From JACCXG01 sp963750935 (GTDB lineage Bacteria > Acidobacteriota > Vicinamibacteria > Vicinamibacterales > 2-12-FULL-66-21), in the NCBI GenBank assembly GCA_963750935.1, contig CAVVSR010000006.1, forward strand, positions 248,001 to 312,000: a stretch of DNA of 64,000 nucleotides, written 5' to 3'. The notes under the pieces are model-generated. The model was not told the DNA's origin, did not search any database, and worked only from the letters and a program-made list of their open reading frames with translations. Shown here one piece after another: positions 54,375 through 62,686 of this stretch. How positions within the stretch are numbered: the stretch's first letter is position 1; every line of letters starts with the position of its first letter. Position numbers and translations under genes: made by a program.

Positions 54375-57035
54375 ATGCGTTCAGCGCTGCTCCTGCTTCT
54401 TCTGCTGCTCCCCGCCGTCACGTCTGCGCAGATCTCCCCGGGTGTGACATATGACCCCGCCGTTCCAACGCTGGAATCGGTGATCGGCCACAAGCCCGGT
54501 GAACAGATCACCACGCCCGAGGAAATCGGCCGCTACCTGGAGGCGCTCGCCAAGGCGGCCCCCGACCGCACCCGCCTCGTGAAGTACGCGACGACCTGGG
54601 AGGGGCGGCCGCTGCATTACCTGATGGTGGGGTCGCGCGAGCGGATGGCGCGGCTCGACGACATCCGCAAGGGCATGCAGGCGCTGGCCGCCGCGGCGGG
54701 CGATGCCGATCGTCTTGTCGCCGATCTGCCGGTGATGGTGTGGCTGATCCACGGCGTCCACGGCAACGAGATCTCGTCGTCCGACGCGGCGCTGCAGGAG
54801 GCCTATCACCTCCTCGCGGCGCGCGGCGACGCCGACACCGACCTGACCGTTCGCGACGCCATCGTGATCGTCGACCCGATGCAGAACCCGGACGGCCGGC
54901 AGCGCTTCGTGACCGGCAACCTGCTCGGGCGCGCGGTGGAGCCGGATCCGGAGCCCGCGTCGGCGGAACACGACGAGCCGTGGCCGGGCGGGCGGTCGAA
55001 TCACTACCTGTTCGACATGAACCGCGACTACTTCGCGCTGTCGCAGCCGGAGACCCAGGGGCGCTCGCGGGTCATGCTCGAGTGGTATCCGCAGGTCGTC
55101 GTCGATCTGCACGAGATGGGCGGGAACTCGACGTACTACTTCGCGCCGCCCGCCGATCCCATCAACCCGTTCATGACGGAGGCGCAGCGGCGCTGGCTCG
55201 ACGCGTTCGGCCGCGCCAACGCCGCGCAGTTCGATCGGCGCGGCTTCGGCTATTTCGTGCGCGAGGTCTACGACGCGTTCTATCCGGGCTACGGCGATTC
55301 GTGGCCGGCGTTCCACGGCGCGATCGCGATGACGTTCGAGCAGGCCTCGGCGCGCGGCCTGGCGTTCCGCCGGCAGGACGACTCGGTGCTGACCTACAAG
55401 CAGGCCGTGACGCAGCACTACACCGCGGCGCTGACGACGGCGGTGACGGCGGCGCGCAACCGTGAGCGGCTGCTGCGCGACTTTCTCGACTACCGGCGCA
55501 GCGCGATCAAGCTCGGACAGCAGGGCACGCGCGAGTACCTGGTGCCGGCCGGCCAGGATCCGGCCCGGGTCAGCCGGCTTGGCGAGATCCTGACCCGGCA
55601 GGGCATCCAGGTGAAGCGCGCCGAGGAGAGCATCCAGGTCGGCTCGCGTACGCTGTCGGCCGGGACATTGATCGTGCCGCTGGCCCAGCCCGCCGGACGA
55701 CTCGCCCGCAACCTGCTCGATCCCGACATCAAGATGGACGAGGCCTTCCTCAAGGAACAGGATCGCCGCCGGCGCGAGCGCCTGCCCGATCAGATCTACG
55801 ACGTCACCGCCTGGAGCCTGCCGCTCGCCTTCGATCTCGAGGTGCTGTCCTCTGACCGCGTGACCACCGCCCGGGCCGTGGACGTGACCGACTGGAAGTC
55901 CGCGGCGCCGCCGGCGCCTCCCGCCGGGACGATTGGCTTCCTCATGCCCTGGGGCACGGGTGCGGCGGCCGCCGCCGCCGAAGCGCTGCGCGCCGGCATC
56001 CGCGTGCTGTCGGCCGACGAGGCGTTCACGCACGGCAAGCGGCAGTATCCGGCCGGGACCGCGTTCGTCCGCCTCGCCGACATCCCGCAGTCGAACGCCG
56101 CCACGCTGGCGCAGATCGCGCAGCGTCACGGCGCGGAGCTGGTGCCGATCTCCGAGACGTGGACCGAGTCCGGCATTTCGCTCGGCAGCGGCCGCGTCGC
56201 GGCGCTGAAGGCCCCGCGCGTGCTGCTCGCCTGGGACGCGCCGGCGTCGAGCCTCTCGGCCGGCTGGGCGCGCTTCGCCCTGGAGCGGCGGTTCGGCCAG
56301 CGCGTCACCGCCATGCGGAGCGCGACGCTGCAGAACTTCAACATGGCGGACTACGACGTCCTCGTGCTGCCGTCCGGCAACTACACCTTCAGCGAAGACG
56401 CGCTCCGCCGGCTGCGCGACTGGATCAGGAACGGCGGCACGCTGATCACGCTCGCCGAGGCCTCGCGATGGGCGGCGCGCGATCGGGTGGGGCTGCTGTC
56501 CAGCGACACCCTGCTGCGCGACGGCTCCGCCGAGCGCGATCCCGAGGCACCGGCGGCCGGCGGCGCCGCCAGCGGCAGCGGCGGGAGCGGCGGCGGCAGC
56601 GGCGGCGGCGGATCCGGCGCCAAGCCCGATACGTCGAAGCCGTTCGATTACGACAAGGCCATTCAACCGGAGCGTGAACGTCCCGAGAACCTGGCCGGCG
56701 CGATGCTCCGCGTCCGCCTCGATCGCAACCACTGGCTGACCGCCGGCCTCGACGCCGAGATCACCGCGGTGATCGAAGGCGCCCGCGTGTTCGCGCCGCT
56801 CAAGCTCGACGCCGGCCGCAACGTCGGCCTCTATGCCACCGAGGACCGCCTGGTCGCCGCCGGCCTGGTCTGGAAGGAAGCGCAGCCGCTGCTCTCGCAG
56901 CGCGCCTTCCTGATGCACCAGCCGATGGGCAGCGGCCACATCATCGCCTTCGCCGAGGACCCGAACTACCGCGCCTTCACCGACGCGACGACGCTGCTGT
57001 TCATGAACGCCGTGCTGCTGGGACCGGGGCATTGA
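54375..57035 (+). CDS. Secreted M14-family zinc carboxypeptidase
   Basis: An 886-residue protein with signal peptide MRSALLLLLLLLPAVTSA. The M14 fold supplies zinc ligands in HGVHGNE (near residue 128) and DLHE (near 245), and the general-base Glu in MTFEQ (near 321). The remaining 500 residues contain a beta-rich module, a glutamine-amidotransferase-like segment (DYDVLVLPSGNYTFSEDALRRL), a Gly/Ser linker (near 735-755) and a C-terminal domain. ATG 54375 is chosen because it starts the signal; upstream in-frame codons translate the B2 repeat. Probably digests peptides in the periplasm or outside; a larger relative of classical carboxypeptidases. Confidence 0.88.
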   Translation: MRSALLLLLLLLPAVTSAQISPGVTYDPAVPTLESVIGHKPGEQITTPEEIGRYLEALAKAAPDRTRLVKYATTWEGRPLHYLMVGSRERMARLDDIRKGMQALAAAAGDADRLVADLPVMVWLIHGVHGNEISSSDAALQEAYHLLAARGDADTDLTVRDAIVIVDPMQNPDGRQRFVTGNLLGRAVEPDPEPASAEHDEPWPGGRSNHYLFDMNRDYFALSQPETQGRSRVMLEWYPQVVVDLHEMGGNSTYYFAPPADPINPFMTEAQRRWLDAFGRANAAQFDRRGFGYFVREVYDAFYPGYGDSWPAFHGAIAMTFEQASARGLAFRRQDDSVLTYKQAVTQHYTAALTTAVTAARNRERLLRDFLDYRRSAIKLGQQGTREYLVPAGQDPARVSRLGEILTRQGIQVKRAEESIQVGSRTLSAGTLIVPLAQPAGRLARNLLDPDIKMDEAFLKEQDRRRRERLPDQIYDVTAWSLPLAFDLEVLSSDRVTTARAVDVTDWKSAAPPAPPAGTIGFLMPWGTGAAAAAAEALRAGIRVLSADEAFTHGKRQYPAGTAFVRLADIPQSNAATLAQIAQRHGAELVPISETWTESGISLGSGRVAALKAPRVLLAWDAPASSLSAGWARFALERRFGQRVTAMRSATLQNFNMADYDVLVLPSGNYTFSEDALRRLRDWIRNGGTLITLAEASRWAARDRVGLLSSDTLLRDGSAERDPEAPAAGGAASGSGGSGGGSGGGGSGAKPDTSKPFDYDKAIQPERERPENLAGAMLRVRLDRNHWLTAGLDAEITAVIEGARVFAPLKLDAGRNVGLYATEDRLVAAGLVWKEAQPLLSQRAFLMHQPMGSGHIIAFAEDPNYRAFTDATTLLFMNAVLLGPGH

Positions 57036-57051
57036 CAGTGATTGTGATAAC

Positions 57052-57196
57052 GCCCAACTTCCAACTCCCAACTCCCAAACGGAATCGTTCGAGAGATCTG
57101 GGCAGAAGTCGCGGCGCCCGGGCAGTTCGGTGCGTCTTCAACCCAGATGTCTCGAATGGCTCTGCTTGGGAGTTGGGAGTTGGGATTTGGGAGTTG
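57052..57196. repeat. Family B heptad hairpin, copy B3
   Basis: CTCCCAA units (57054-57079) face GGGAGTT units (57165-57196) with GGG every 7 bp. The inner stem TTCGAGAGATCTGGG (57088-57102) pairs with CCCAGATGTCTCGAA (57142-57156) with one mismatch. It lies between the M14 and Kef genes, with the G-rich arm next to the Kef start. Confidence 0.9.
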
Positions 57197-57215
57197 ATCC
57201 TGTTCGCTCGCCCGT

Positions 57216-59180
57216 ATGCCCGACCATAGTTTCCTCGCCGACCTGGTCCTCACCTACGCGATCGCGCTGATCCTGGTCGTGGGGCTGGCCCGCGCGCGCG
57301 TGCCCGCCATCGTCGCGATGATGGTCGCCGGCATCGTCGCCGGTCCGAGCGGCCTGCGCGTGATCGCCACCGCCGCAGAAGTCGAGATGCTGGCCGAGCT
57401 CGGCATCGTGCTGCTGCTGTTCACGGTCGGCCTGGATTTCTCGCTGGCGGCGGTGCGGCAGATCTGGCGCACCATCGTCATCGCCGGCACGCTGCAGATC
57501 GTCGTGACCGCGGCGGTGTGTACGGCCGCGGTCCTGTTGATCGTCGACGCGTCGGTGCAGCTCGCGATCTTCATCGGCCTGTTCGTCGCGCTGTCGAGCA
57601 CCGCGATCGTGCTGAAGGGGCTGGCCGAGCGGAACGAGCTGTCCGCGCCGCACGGACGCCTGACCGTCGGCATCCTCCTGCTCCAGGACCTCGCCATCGT
57701 CGTGCTCCTGCTGCTGGTGCCGATTCTGTCGGGACGCACGCCGCTGACGGCGGTGCCGCGTGCGCTGGGCCTGGCCGTGCTCGCCATCGCTGCCGTCGCC
57801 GCGGTGAGCCGCCTGGTGCTGCCGCAGCTGCTGCGGCTCGTCACCGCGAGCGGCCGCCGGGAGGCGTTCCCGCTGGCGATCCTCGTGGCGAGCTTCGGCA
57901 CCGCCTGGCTCGGCTCGCTGATGGGACTGTCGATGGCCGTCGGGGCGTTTCTCGCCGGGCTGATGCTGGCGGAGAGCGAGTTCAGCCACCAGGCCTACGC
58001 CGAGGTCCGGCCGGTCCGCGACGTGCTCTCGGGGCTGTTCTTCATCTCGCTCGGCATGCTGATCGATCTGCCGGCGATTGCCGGCGTGCTGCACATCGTC
58101 GTCGCGGTGACCGTCGGCCTCATCGTGCTGAAGGCGACGATCGCGACCGGCGCGCTGCTGATCGCGTCGTCGCCGACGCGGATTGCCATCACCTCCGGCG
58201 TGGCGCTGGCGCAGGTCGGCGAGTTCTCGTTCATCCTCGGCCAGGCCGGACTCGGCGCGGGACTGCTGCCGCAGACCATGTGGCAGATCATGCTCGGCTC
58301 GAGCGTCGCGACGATGGTGCTGACGCCGCTGCTGCTGACGCTCGCGCCGGTGATCGCGAACCGGATTGGGGCGCGCTTCCGCGTCGCGATGGAGCCGGAG
58401 CTCGAAGTCGGGATTCCGCCGCTGTCGGGACACGTCATCATCCTCGGCTACGGCGTCGGCGGTCAGCTGGTGTCGCGGGTGCTCCGCGACCTGCAGGTGC
58501 CGTATCTCATCCTCGAGCTGAACGGGGCCACGGTGCGCCGGTTCAAGGCGGAAGGGGAGCGAATCTTCTACGGCGATGCCACCACCCCGGAGAGCCTGCA
58601 CGCGGCGCATTTCGAGAATGCGCAGGCGCTGGTCAGCCTGGTGAGCGATCCCGACGCGACGCTGCGGATGGTCAAGGCGGCGCGCGAGATTTCACCAACG
58701 GTGGCGCTCGTGGTCCGGTCGCGGTACCGGCTCGAAGCCGAGCGGCTGCAGCAGGCCGGTGCGACCGTGGCGGTGGCCGAAGAGCTCGAGGCGTCGCTCG
58801 AAGTCGTCGCCCAGCTGCTCGCCCGGCTGAACGTGCCGGGCAACCTCATCGAGACGCTGCTCGACGTGTTCCGCCGCGAGTCGGTCTCGCTGCGGCCGAT
58901 GCGCGCGCCTCGCGACGCGGGCTCGCTGACCGAGGCGCTGCGCCACACGCCGGTGTCCACCCACCGCATCGAAGCGAATCACTGGGGGCTCGGCCGCAGT
59001 ATTTCGGAGTTGAACCTCCGAGCGAACACCAACGCGTCCGTGATCGCCATCCAGCGGGGCGCGCGGTACATCACGGCGCCGTCACCGGACGAGCAGCTCC
59101 AGAACGGTGATGTGCTGTACTTGATTGGTGACGAGAGCGACGTGATGCTGGCGCGCAACCTGCTCTCGGCGGGGGGATAA
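57216..59180 (+). CDS. Kef-type K+/H+ antiporter (CPA2) with TrkA-N and TrkA-C domains
   Basis: A 654-residue protein. Residues about 1-390 form a CPA2 cation/proton antiporter domain with about 12 helices (AGIVAGPSGLRVI, LLLFTVGLDFSL, ALSSTAIVLKGLAE, LLLQDLAIVVLLLL). Then comes a TrkA-N/RCK domain with GYGVGG near residue 409 and a GDAT segment near 448, and a C-terminal TrkA-C domain (SISELNLRANTNASVIAIQRG). The layout fits glutathione- or nucleotide-gated potassium efflux, as in KefB/KefC, though ligand residues cannot be judged. ATG 57216 follows the B3 repeat by 20 bp. Single-gene unit. Confidence 0.88.
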   Translation: MPDHSFLADLVLTYAIALILVVGLARARVPAIVAMMVAGIVAGPSGLRVIATAAEVEMLAELGIVLLLFTVGLDFSLAAVRQIWRTIVIAGTLQIVVTAAVCTAAVLLIVDASVQLAIFIGLFVALSSTAIVLKGLAERNELSAPHGRLTVGILLLQDLAIVVLLLLVPILSGRTPLTAVPRALGLAVLAIAAVAAVSRLVLPQLLRLVTASGRREAFPLAILVASFGTAWLGSLMGLSMAVGAFLAGLMLAESEFSHQAYAEVRPVRDVLSGLFFISLGMLIDLPAIAGVLHIVVAVTVGLIVLKATIATGALLIASSPTRIAITSGVALAQVGEFSFILGQAGLGAGLLPQTMWQIMLGSSVATMVLTPLLLTLAPVIANRIGARFRVAMEPELEVGIPPLSGHVIILGYGVGGQLVSRVLRDLQVPYLILELNGATVRRFKAEGERIFYGDATTPESLHAAHFENAQALVSLVSDPDATLRMVKAAREISPTVALVVRSRYRLEAERLQQAGATVAVAEELEASLEVVAQLLARLNVPGNLIETLLDVFRRESVSLRPMRAPRDAGSLTEALRHTPVSTHRIEANHWGLGRSISELNLRANTNASVIAIQRGARYITAPSPDEQLQNGDVLYLIGDESDVMLARNLLSAGG

Positions 59181-59308
59181 CGCCGGAAGGGACAGGACAT
59201 CGGCGCCCGAAGCGTCACGGCTGTCCTGTGCGCGCGACACCCTGTGCTCGGAAAGTGACGCTCGACCTGGACCGGCGATCCATTCGCGCCGGTTTGTCAC
59301 AGTCGCGC

Positions 59309-59324
59309 TGGCATTCCGGTTGCT
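59309..59324 (+). promoter_or_regulatory. Sigma-54 promoter of the PEGA-domain gene
   Basis: TGGCATT-CCGG-TTGCT matches the RpoN consensus with the exact GG-N10-GC spacing. The predicted start near 59335 leaves a 25-nt leader containing CGGAGG before GTG 59360. The flanking GTCACA (59297-59302) and TGTGAC (59327-59332) form an inverted pair around the site whose role is unclear. Confidence 0.65.
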
Positions 59325-59359
59325 GGTGTGACGATCGCCCGCCTGCTCGGAGGTTTCCG

Positions 59360-60292
59360 GTGACTCGAAATTCGCGATGGATCGTCCTGCTGGCAGTGCT
59401 CGCAACCGCTGCGATCGTGCCGGCTGACGCGTCTGCACAACGGCGCGCTGTGCCACGTCCGGCGGTCCGTCCGGCGGTCTACACTTCGGCGCGTCCCTAT
59501 TACCGCCCGTACTATCGCCCCTATTACCCCTACTACCGTGGCTATTACCCCTACTACTATTCGCCGCTGTACTTCGGCGGCTACTCAGGGTGGTACAGCG
59601 GTTTTGGCTGGTACGGGGGCTTCGGCTACGGCTATGGCTACGGCTACCCGTACTACTACGGGCAGGTCTATCCGTATCCGGCCGGTTACTACGGCGGCTA
59701 CTACGCCAGCTCGGCCAGGCTCCAGGTCAAGCCGCGTCACGCCGAGGTGTTCATCGACGGCTACTTCGTCGGCACCGTGGACAGTTTCGACGGTTGGGCG
59801 CAGCGGCTGGACGTCGAGCCTGGCGAGCACCAGCTCGAGATCTACCTGGCCGGGCACCGCTCGTTCCGGCAGCCGGTGCTGTTCCGTCCGGGCGCCACGA
59901 TCAGTATCGAGCACGTGATGCAGCCGCTCGCGGCCGGGGATACGGAGGACGCGCGGCCGCGCCCGCCGCCGGCGCCGGCGCGACGCAGCGATCCCGACCA
60001 GCCGCCGCCGCGGCGCGACTCGTATCCGCCCGATCGCGACACGGTCCAGATACAGCGCGAGACGCCGCAAAGCCAGGACTACGGCGGCGTCGCGATTCGC
60101 GTCCAACCCGGCGATGCGGAAATCATCGTCGACGGCGAGCGCTGGGAATCTCCGGCGGGGGACGTCACGCTGCAGCTGAACGAGGGCACGCACCGCGTCG
60201 AAGTGCGGAAGGCCGGCTTCAGAACCTACAGCGCCGAGGTCCGGGTCCGGCGGGGGGAAACGACGACGCTCAACGTGAGTCTCTCGCGCTAA
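59360..60292 (+). CDS. Secreted PEGA-domain protein with Tyr/Gly-rich N-terminal region
   Basis: A 310-residue protein. The signal peptide (NSRWIVLLAVLATAAIVPADASA) leads to about 75 residues very rich in Tyr, Gly and Pro (YYRPYYRPYY, YGYGYGYPYYY). Two PEGA beta-domains follow: ARLQVKPRHAEVFIDGYFVG near 115 and AIRVQPGDAEIIVDGERW near 245, joined by an Arg/Pro/Asp-rich linker. PEGA domains are found in surface-layer and envelope proteins. GTG 59360 is chosen because it begins the signal peptide and follows CGGAGG by 6 bases. A sigma-54 promoter lies just upstream. The Tyr-rich part looks adhesive or structural, which is inference. Confidence 0.83.
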   Translation: MTRNSRWIVLLAVLATAAIVPADASAQRRAVPRPAVRPAVYTSARPYYRPYYRPYYPYYRGYYPYYYSPLYFGGYSGWYSGFGWYGGFGYGYGYGYPYYYGQVYPYPAGYYGGYYASSARLQVKPRHAEVFIDGYFVGTVDSFDGWAQRLDVEPGEHQLEIYLAGHRSFRQPVLFRPGATISIEHVMQPLAAGDTEDARPRPPPAPARRSDPDQPPPRRDSYPPDRDTVQIQRETPQSQDYGGVAIRVQPGDAEIIVDGERWESPAGDVTLQLNEGTHRVEVRKAGFRTYSAEVRVRRGETTTLNVSLSR

Positions 60293-60440
60293 CTCCCAAC
60301 CTCCAACTCCCAACTCCCAAGGCGTCGTCGTTCGAACAATGGGGTGAAAGTCGCGAGTGACCAGCTAACACGCACGACTTTCACCCAGCTGCTTCGAACC
60401 GCTCGGTCCGGGTTGGGAGTTGGGCGTTCGGGAGCTGGGC
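60291..60440. repeat. Family B heptad hairpin, copy B4
   Basis: CTCCCAA units (60292-60320) face GTTGGGA-type units (60410-60440), the right arm being partly decayed. The inner stem is the clearest of the family: GGGTGAAAGTCG (60342-60353) pairs perfectly with CGACTTTCACCC (60375-60386), and GTTCGAA flanks both sides. It lies between the convergent PEGA and VWFA genes, where it could terminate both. Confidence 0.88.
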
Positions 60441-60458
60441 GACTTGTCGGAGTTGACG

Positions 60459-62528
60459 TTATCTCACCAGCAGCGCCAGCCGCGGAAACGCGAACTTGCC
60501 CGCGGCGGCGTCGATGATGTTGACCTGGCAGGTATACAGCCCGGGCTTGAAGGCTTCGCCCGGGACTTCCAGCCGGAAGATCGCGGCGCGGCGATCGGGT
60601 GCATCGAGGCTGGTGCGCTCGACGACCGGCGTCTCCATCACCTTCACCTTCCCCCGATAGAACGCCAGGCTGGCGCGGATGTCCGGCGCCGAGCCCTCGG
60701 CGACCGCCGGTTCGTAGACCTCGAAGTAGAAGTACAGCTTCTGATCGCGGCCGACCACGTGGGTGACGTTGGGGATGACCTGGACGCCGTCACGGGCGAG
60801 CGGGTTGTCCGAGCGGCCGCGCGGCTGCGCCTGCGTCTGCAGCTGCGTGCTGAGCACGACCGAGCTGACCTTGATCGGCGACTGCTTCAGCTCCGGCACG
60901 ACGACCGGCGCCTCGAACGAGCCGATCGCGCCGTTGGTGTTCTCGCGCACCACGACCTTCACGGCGAACCGTCCCGGCGGCAGCGTGACGCCCGACTGAT
61001 ACAGCACCTGCTTGCCTTCGAGCGTCGTGCCGGCGCCGCCGGCGAGGTCCATCGTCTGGCGGATGCGTCCGACCGGACGGCCCTGTTCGTCGCGCACCAT
61101 CCCGAGCACGTCGAGCGTGGCCTTGTCCTTTCCCGCCGGCACGGTCACCGCGGAGCCGGGGACGGCGACGGAGATCGGGACGTAGTAGCGGTCGGCGGCC
61201 ATCCGGAAGAAGCCGCCGGTGACGAGCACCGGCAGATCGGTGGCCGAGACGGCGGCGAACAGCTGGTCCTGGAGCTGCGTCTCGCGGTCGCCGCGATTGG
61301 TGTGCGCGAAGTCGCGTGGCGCGTAGTAGCCGGCGCGCGCCTCGACGCGGAGGCCGTCGCGCTTGACGCGGACCTGGACGCGGCGGAAGCGGCCGTCCTT
61401 CTCGCCGTTGGTGCTGCTGTAGCCGAGCAGGTAATAGGCGGACATGTCCCGCTGGACACGGGTGAACGCCTCGCCGAAATCGTTGGTGTCGGTGAAGGCG
61501 CGGCCGCCGGTGTCGGCGGCGAGCGAGGTCAGGGTGTCCTGCGAGCCGGCGAGCTGCGAGAACTGCTGGGCGACGCCGCGCCCCGAGAACATGGTCTGGC
61601 CGCGGCCGCTGGCCTGGCGCGCGTCGCCGCCGGGCACGACCGCCTGCAGGCCGCGGACGTCGATCGGGTAGATCGCCACGTGGGCGCGGATCGCGGCGTT
61701 GATCGCGGTCCGCAGCTCGACGAGGTTGTCCTGCCCGTTGCGCTGCATCCCGGCGCTGAAGTAGACGATGGCCTTCTTCTGCTCGATTGGCGCCAGCGTG
61801 TCGGCGAGCGTGCGCAGCGCGCGCAGCCGCACGTCGTTGTTGAACATGTCCAGCTCGCTGGTCTCCACGGCCGCCGCTTCCTCCGCGGCGGCGATCGCCT
61901 CCTCGACGGCCGCGGTGACGGCCGCGGGCGCCTCGGTCGCCAGCCCTTCGGTGTAGGCGAGCCGGCCGAGCGCGACGTCGACGCGCTCGCGTTCGGCGGT
62001 GAAGTCGGTCAGCACGTCGAGCGTGGACGACACCGTGGCCACCGCGACGAGATCGGCGGCGCTCATCTGCTCGGCGACGTACTTCCGCGCCGAGTCGACG
62101 GCGCGCTGCACGTCCTCCGGCTGCATCGAGCTGACGTCGAAGAGCAGCACGATCAGCCGACGCCCGGCGATCGCGTCCGAGGTGAGCGGCGCCGCGGCCG
62201 GCTCGGCGGCGGCCGCCGTCGGACTCTTCGATGGCTCGGCCATCTTCGCCTCGACGCCGGCGAGCAGGTCGGTCGGCGGCTTGCCGGTGGGCGGCGTATC
62301 GGTGATCGCCTGGAACGCGAACGCGACCACGTCCTGCGGCTGGCCGTCCTCGCGAATCTCGAAATCCGCCTGGGTCAGGCCGCGGACGATGTTGCCGTCG
62401 CGATCGCGGACGACGACGTCGATCGACACCACCTCGCGCGAGCTGCGGAACACGGGGCGCTGCTGGGCGCCGGGTCGGTCGCCCTGGATGACGAGGAGAA
62501 GGGCGAACAGGCCGACCCAGCGCGCCAA
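60459..62528 (-). CDS. Acidobacterial-type VWFA-domain secreted protein
   Basis: A 689-residue protein of the acidobacterial VWFA-related family. The signal-like N-terminus (ARWVGLFALLLVIQGDRPGAQQ) is followed by the Ig-like motif EVVSIDVVVRDRDGNIVRGLTQADFEIREDG, a VWFA domain with a modified MIDAS (FDVSSM near residue 127) and GRAFTDTNDFGEAFTRV, and a C-terminal domain of unknown type. No ATG lies before the signal. TTG 62528, inside the B5 repeat, is the only suitable start, with the repeat's own GGGAG next to it. The frame is open further upstream only through repeat sequence. Downstream of the TonB-type receptor gene, possibly in one operon. Confidence 0.83.
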   Translation of the reverse strand: MARWVGLFALLLVIQGDRPGAQQRPVFRSSREVVSIDVVVRDRDGNIVRGLTQADFEIREDGQPQDVVAFAFQAITDTPPTGKPPTDLLAGVEAKMAEPSKSPTAAAAEPAAAPLTSDAIAGRRLIVLLFDVSSMQPEDVQRAVDSARKYVAEQMSAADLVAVATVSSTLDVLTDFTAERERVDVALGRLAYTEGLATEAPAAVTAAVEEAIAAAEEAAAVETSELDMFNNDVRLRALRTLADTLAPIEQKKAIVYFSAGMQRNGQDNLVELRTAINAAIRAHVAIYPIDVRGLQAVVPGGDARQASGRGQTMFSGRGVAQQFSQLAGSQDTLTSLAADTGGRAFTDTNDFGEAFTRVQRDMSAYYLLGYSSTNGEKDGRFRRVQVRVKRDGLRVEARAGYYAPRDFAHTNRGDRETQLQDQLFAAVSATDLPVLVTGGFFRMAADRYYVPISVAVPGSAVTVPAGKDKATLDVLGMVRDEQGRPVGRIRQTMDLAGGAGTTLEGKQVLYQSGVTLPPGRFAVKVVVRENTNGAIGSFEAPVVVPELKQSPIKVSSVVLSTQLQTQAQPRGRSDNPLARDGVQVIPNVTHVVGRDQKLYFYFEVYEPAVAEGSAPDIRASLAFYRGKVKVMETPVVERTSLDAPDRRAAIFRLEVPGEAFKPGLYTCQVNIIDAAAGKFAFPRLALLVR

Positions 62529-62676
62529 CTCCCAACTTCCAACTCCCAACTCCCAAAACGATCGGCTCGTACCTTCTGGGTGAAAGACGAGGCGACGTAG
62601 CCGGGACCACGCGTATTCCGCCCAGATGGTACGAACGGCTCCCCTTGGGAGTTGGGAGTTGGGAATTGGGAGTTGA
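62526..62676. repeat. Family B heptad hairpin, copy B5
   Basis: CTCCCAA units (62527-62556) face GGGAGTT units (62645-62676) with four GGG at exact 7-bp spacing. The inner stem pairs TCGTACC (62567-62573) with GGTACGA (62628-62634) and CTGGG with CCCAG. It separates the TonB-receptor stop from the VWFA gene and contains that gene's probable TTG start. Confidence 0.9.
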
Positions 62677-62686
62677 CAAGGCTCTT

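Noticed and set aside
60420..62600. A 726-codon plus-strand frame opposite the VWFA gene
   Set aside because: It begins and ends within family B repeats and has no recognisable domain, whereas the minus strand encodes a clear VWFA protein.
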